The notes under the pieces: model-generated | Told to the model about the DNA's origin: nothing | What the model saw: only the letters and a program-made list of their open reading frames with translations | Databases searched by the model: none | Program-made: the position numbers and the translations under genes | NCBI RefSeq assembly: GCF_019649055.1 | Contig: NW_026570264.1 | Span: 186,001 to 250,000, forward strand | Reading direction: 5' to 3' | DNA from: Paramacrobiotus metropolitanus | Taxonomy: Eukaryota; Tardigrada; Eutardigrada; Parachela; Macrobiotidae | Length of the DNA stretch: 64,000 nt | Shown: piece by piece, positions 60,301 to 64,000 of the stretch | How the letters are laid out: the number at the start of each line of letters is the position of its first letter | Position numbering within the stretch: the stretch's first letter is position 1

Positions 60301-61130
60301 TTAAACGCAAAATTACGCAGTTCATCATTTCAACACGTAATTTCAACACACAATATGATAATAAATTATACATTAGTCGGTTTTGTAGTTATTCGGGCGG
60401 CCCTCTTACAGCCACCCTTCTTCTATGCGGATGGCATGGACATCATCAGTTACGCCCGCCTGGGTTTTGTCATTGGCCACGAATTCACCCATGGCTTCGA
60501 TATCGGAGGCAAGAACGGTTTTCAAAGAGAATTTGCATTTTCTCCAAAACGCTATAATCAATGTCGCGTTTAGGGAAAGATTACGGGAAAGACGGCAAAC
60601 CGTTTACCTGGTGGACGAATACGACGCAGACAAACTACAGTGCGAGAAAGTACTCCTTAGTGGATTTCTACAACAATATCAGCACGCCAAACAACAGCGT
60701 GAACGGACGACTAACTCTCAACGAGAACATTGCTGACAACGGCGGATACCGAGCCGCTTATTTGGTTATTCTCAGTTGTTTATATTATTTTAGTTATCTG
60801 GTGTGCAAAACCGGATTTTTTTGCAGGCTTTTCATAACTTTATGCGTCGCACGGGATACCGTATCAAACTTCCGGGGTTAGAGGACCTGAATGAAGACAA
60901 GCTGTTCTGGTTAATCGCTGCGCAGGTGATCATTGTAAATGGCTAGAATGGACCCGGTTAACCGTATCTGTTTTTAGACATCCTGCACGCGCTCTCCATT
61001 CTCTGGGGACAGCTCGCACGCTCCCCTCCGTTTCCGTGTGATGGGGCCTTTCATGAACAACGCGGATTTCGGCAAAGCGTACAACTGTTCACTAGGATCA
61101 CCGATGAACCCGCGGGTTAAAGCGTGGTAA
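57323..61130 (+). CDS. M13-B: secreted M13 (neprilysin-type) zinc metallopeptidase (eleven exons)
   Basis: Exons 57323-57437, 57601-57747, 58073-58156, 58494-58903, 59153-59542, 59676-59858, 60060-60225, 60389-60517, 60574-60764, 60827-60925 and 60978-61130 join to 2067 nt (688 residues). It starts with a cleavable-looking signal peptide, so it should be secreted, unlike membrane-anchored neprilysin. Motifs: VCTSDLC, DPCVDFYTHACGRW, NA at the start of the NAYY-equivalent (NAAMEADRNYIV), LLQPPFF, zinc site VIGHEFTHGFD, third ligand in ENIADNGG, late His before FRVMG, and NCSLGSPMNP near the end. The terminal CxVW Cys is absent (RVKAW), as is its usual partner. All frames are open. Expected to cleave extracellular peptides. 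One intron is only 56 bp. Confidence 0.9.
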
Positions 61131-61491
61131 AGATACTTATGCCTGGCACACGTGAATAATTAGCATTGTTACGCTATAAACGCCGATGAAATCTGATGCT
61201 TATTCTGGTAATGTGGCAGATACCACAAAAATGTAAAATACGTGGATAACGCTTGGGAAATTTCCGCGGAATAAATTAGAAAGAATAAATTTCAAAAAGT
61301 AAAAAAAAAACAGCTAAATGGGTAAAACAAACGTTGGTTTTTAACACTTCATTACGAGGAATGCGACGACCGGCAGAGTGAATTTGTAGTACGATGCCAA
61401 GGAAGTCATCAATATTACACCTTCCTCTTCGGCCTCACACTATGGCGAATGGCGTTTTGGTTAACCCTTATCGGCTATCCCTGGTTGCTGG
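61131..61491. other. Convergent gap between M13-B and Gr6
   Basis: 361 bp between the two stop codons, holding both 3' UTRs. It aligns with the gap between M13-A and Gr5 apart from the element inserted there. Confidence 0.6.
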
Positions 61492-63490
61492 TTATGTGCT
61501 CCACATTGTAGCATTCACTTTAAGTATAGGCGCATCTTTCAGTAGCTCCTTCACCAAAATGGCGTATGTGGCAAAAAATCCAGCCAGCTGCAAACAAATA
61601 AGTAACACTTTATTGGCGCACTATCGTAAACGGAGTGTGTTCGTTCAAGTCGGTAGCTGATACACTGATCAAAACATGCTGAGTACCAGGAAATTTAAAA
61701 GGTTGACTAAACGATTGGTTAACACAGATACATTGAATCATGGGTTGTTTCCTATCCATCAGACCCGCTAACTCGCTCGTCTTGAGGGGAGCGAAGCCGC
61801 TACCGCGACTTCTTGTTTAGGTAAATTTATTGTGTCCTTACTGCGGCAATTAACCCGCGGTCAATCAGGAAAAACCGGCCACCGGTCAACCGCGGCGGCA
61901 TACATCGCACCGAGCGCAAAAAATTACGCAGACATTCGGTCTCAGATAAACTGCATCCCGAGTACGTGTCGTGCCACTCCAATGGCGCTAAAAATTTCTC
62001 CAGCATCATTTCCCACTGTAAAGAAGCAGAAAGCTGCGTTAACGCGTTATTGAGAGCTATATGTGGGACTACGGCAGCGAAAATTCGTAAGTGCGTCTGC
62101 GGACCAGAAATTCGGTAATAACATCAATAAACACTGTGCAACAGGTCAACAGGAACCGCACCGAGTTTAATAAACTGGCAATGTTAGGCTCGAGCAGAGA
62201 AACACTTTTTTCGCGCAAAATGTTTCCAAATAGATGCATCTATCTTTGGTGCTTTTATTTGATTGCCACTTAGACATTTCTCGCTTTCCAAACACTTGTA
62301 TAATGCGGATTCGCAAACCGCACACCAGAAATGTATCTATCCTCTGCGTTGTTCCACATTAAACAATTTGTTGGTTTTTTTACTAATCTCATCTACATTT
62401 ATCTATTTGTATAAAAACAGCTTTTATTAGGCAATCAGGTTTTGAGATATTTTTAATAACGCCGAGAAAACCGTGTCCCAGGAGCGAATCCACATTGAGA
62501 TAATCTGTGGTGCAAAGTACCGTATTTACATAACGTCTAGAGACTAAGAATGAATGAGAATTATCCTGCCATTATGCAACTTTTGGCTTACTTACTTACT
62601 TCATCATGAAGCTTAATAGTCAGCACGATGGGGACCAGCATGGACAGTATGCACAGTCCAATCACGACCACCGGAACCAGCGCTTTTGCCGACCCGCTCA
62701 GTTCCGGATTGCGGAAGCTTTGCACGAAACCCAGCACCGTCAGACTGCTACAGGCAATATGCATGAGCAGTATGAGCGAGAACGCTTTATCCAGTGCATC
62801 AATGTAGCTGCGCACTTCCATAACCTTTTCTCTGATACCATCGACCATGTCCTCGGTTTTCCGCGAATGCACCTCCCGAATCATCGCAATTCCTTCCACA
62901 ATACGCGAACACACAGTAGCCATGACCAAATACGACAGAAGCTGCGGAACGCCTATAAAGGGATACAGGAGGCACTGCCATGCCCACAGCGGCATAGTCA
63001 AGCCCATCACGCGGAAGTAGTTATCATCCATGGTCCGCGGCAGCGTGCTTAATGAATACTCGTAAAACGCCAATATCTGCTGTGAAATCTGGAGCAACGT
63101 GAAAAAGATAGTAAAGAACTCCAAACGCGACCCTCCCGCCCGCCGGGTGCAGGTAGCGTGGAACGCTTGCTGCTTGCAGACGAAGGCGGTTAAGATCAGC
63201 GCCGCGGCTTCGTAGGTGAACGCGTAGCGGCCAAACTCGATCAGGATGAGAATCCCCAGGGAAACTGTGGCGTGCGCCATGACCAAGGTGCTGAACAGGA
63301 GTAACAGGGTGACGCACAACCAGTAACAGCGTTTTAAGGCCTTAAGCACAGTGGTGCGAATCTTTCTGGAATGATGGTGGTGATGTTCTCCGGTGTCCTG
63401 GTCGCAACGCTGTGCGGCATTAAGGAACAAGAAGGCGCGCAAAACACTGTAGACACAACCATGGTTGCCTAGATTCGGCATTTTGTTCAA
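61492..63490 (-). CDS. Gr6: gustatory-receptor-like seven-pass protein (three exons)
   Basis: Exons 62600-63490, 61842-62015 and 61492-61587 give 386 residues. N-terminal NHGCVYSVLRAFLFLN; six hydrophobic segments in exon 1 including HATVSLGILILIEFGRYAF and PLWAWQCLLYPFIGVPQ; exon 2 RCMPPRLTGGRFFLIDRGLI; exon 3 LAGFFATYAILVKELLKDAP. The exon 1 donor (GAA/GTAAGT) is strong. A His-rich stretch (about residues 38-43) follows the N-terminal motif and is not shared with the other copies. It faces M13-B tail to tail. More diverged from Gr1-Gr4 than they are from one another. Confidence 0.8.
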
Positions 63491-64000
63491 CAGGAAGAAA
63501 ACAAATGCCTTTTTTTATATTATAAAAACAGCGACGCAGAAGACAGACTCATGTAGATCCCGCAAAACATGCGACCATTGAGTATACAACATGCATGGGG
63601 TAGTGAACGCTGATGAGTGTCGTATAGTTTTGATAAAACGATGAACGCCCTATCAGTCCGCCCACTCGTACTATGTAGAATACTTACTGCATCAGCGGAA
63701 TAGATTCATATACGCATGACAGCAAGGAAAAACAAACAAACCCGCAGTAATAAGGATTCCCCCTTTCTCATTGCTGAGCATGTCATAAACGCAGTTTATG
63801 GTAAAGTCCATCTGTACGTTTATCGATCGATCCCTTACTTTCGCTTCCGACGCATATAGAAAATTACTGCAAACTTCGCTTTCACACATTCAGCTTATGG
63901 TGCGTTGATTTTCGACCAAAGCTAACAATAAGCGCGAAGGTTCTCTGTTCAACCAAAACGGGATTTTTGTCGATCATGTCGCGGCCATGCTCAAATTTCA
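63491..64000. other. Upstream region of Gr6
   Basis: Contains AAACAAACAAACCCGCAGTA at about 63731-63750, part of the block conserved upstream of Gr3 and Gr4. No gene seen to the window end. Confidence 0.4.

Noticed and set aside
1-64000. CRISPR arrays, rRNA genes, intact tRNA genes, bacterial operons
   Set aside because: None seen. The A-box-like motifs mostly lack a B box and cloverleaf pairing, so no tRNA gene is called.

Overview
The window is nuclear DNA from an animal. Genes are split by AT-rich, T-rich introns with GT-AG borders. Intergenic DNA is long and rich in repeats, and there are no operons or ribosome-binding sites. A tandem family of seven-pass receptors with the gustatory-receptor (Gr) C-terminal layout, plus secreted M13 (neprilysin-type) peptidases, points to a protostome, most likely an arthropod or another panarthropod such as a tardigrade. 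The species cannot be named from the sequence. All exon borders below were placed by hand from splice signals, reading frame, and comparison of paralogues inside the window.

Layout. (1) 419-6931 (+): the 3' two thirds of a DDX42-type DEAD-box RNA helicase in six exons; its 5' exons lie left of the window. (2) 7-24 kb: no intact gene. This stretch holds two diverged copies of a decayed block (about 9.1-10.4 kb and 12.9-15.8 kb), a relic of a DDX42 exon, a foldback element, a second inverted-repeat element and a palindromic hairpin element. (3) 24.2-41.2 kb (-): a roughly 9-kb unit present twice. Each unit has a small secreted Cys-rich gene (D1, D2; possibly dermatopontin-like) and a Gr gene (Gr1, Gr2). 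D1 and Gr1 read through; D2 is truncated and carries a transposon, and Gr2 has a nonsense codon. (4) 42.0-46.3 kb (-): two more intact Gr genes, Gr3 and Gr4. (5) 47.0-47.9 kb (+): a remnant of an Ig-domain gene. (6) 48.7-63.5 kb: another tandem duplication, of an M13 peptidase gene (+) and a convergent Gr gene (-). In copy A both genes are broken (M13-A, Gr5 relic); in copy B both are intact (M13-B, Gr6).

The four complete Gr genes (Gr1, Gr3, Gr4, Gr6) share one architecture: a large first exon with six hydrophobic segments, a short second exon containing PPRLTGGRFF.ID, and a 96-nt last exon with the seventh segment. The window therefore looks like a birth-and-death cluster of chemoreceptors and secreted extracellular proteins. 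In each of the two segmental duplications one copy is decaying. Any functional link between receptors and secreted neighbours is inference from position only.
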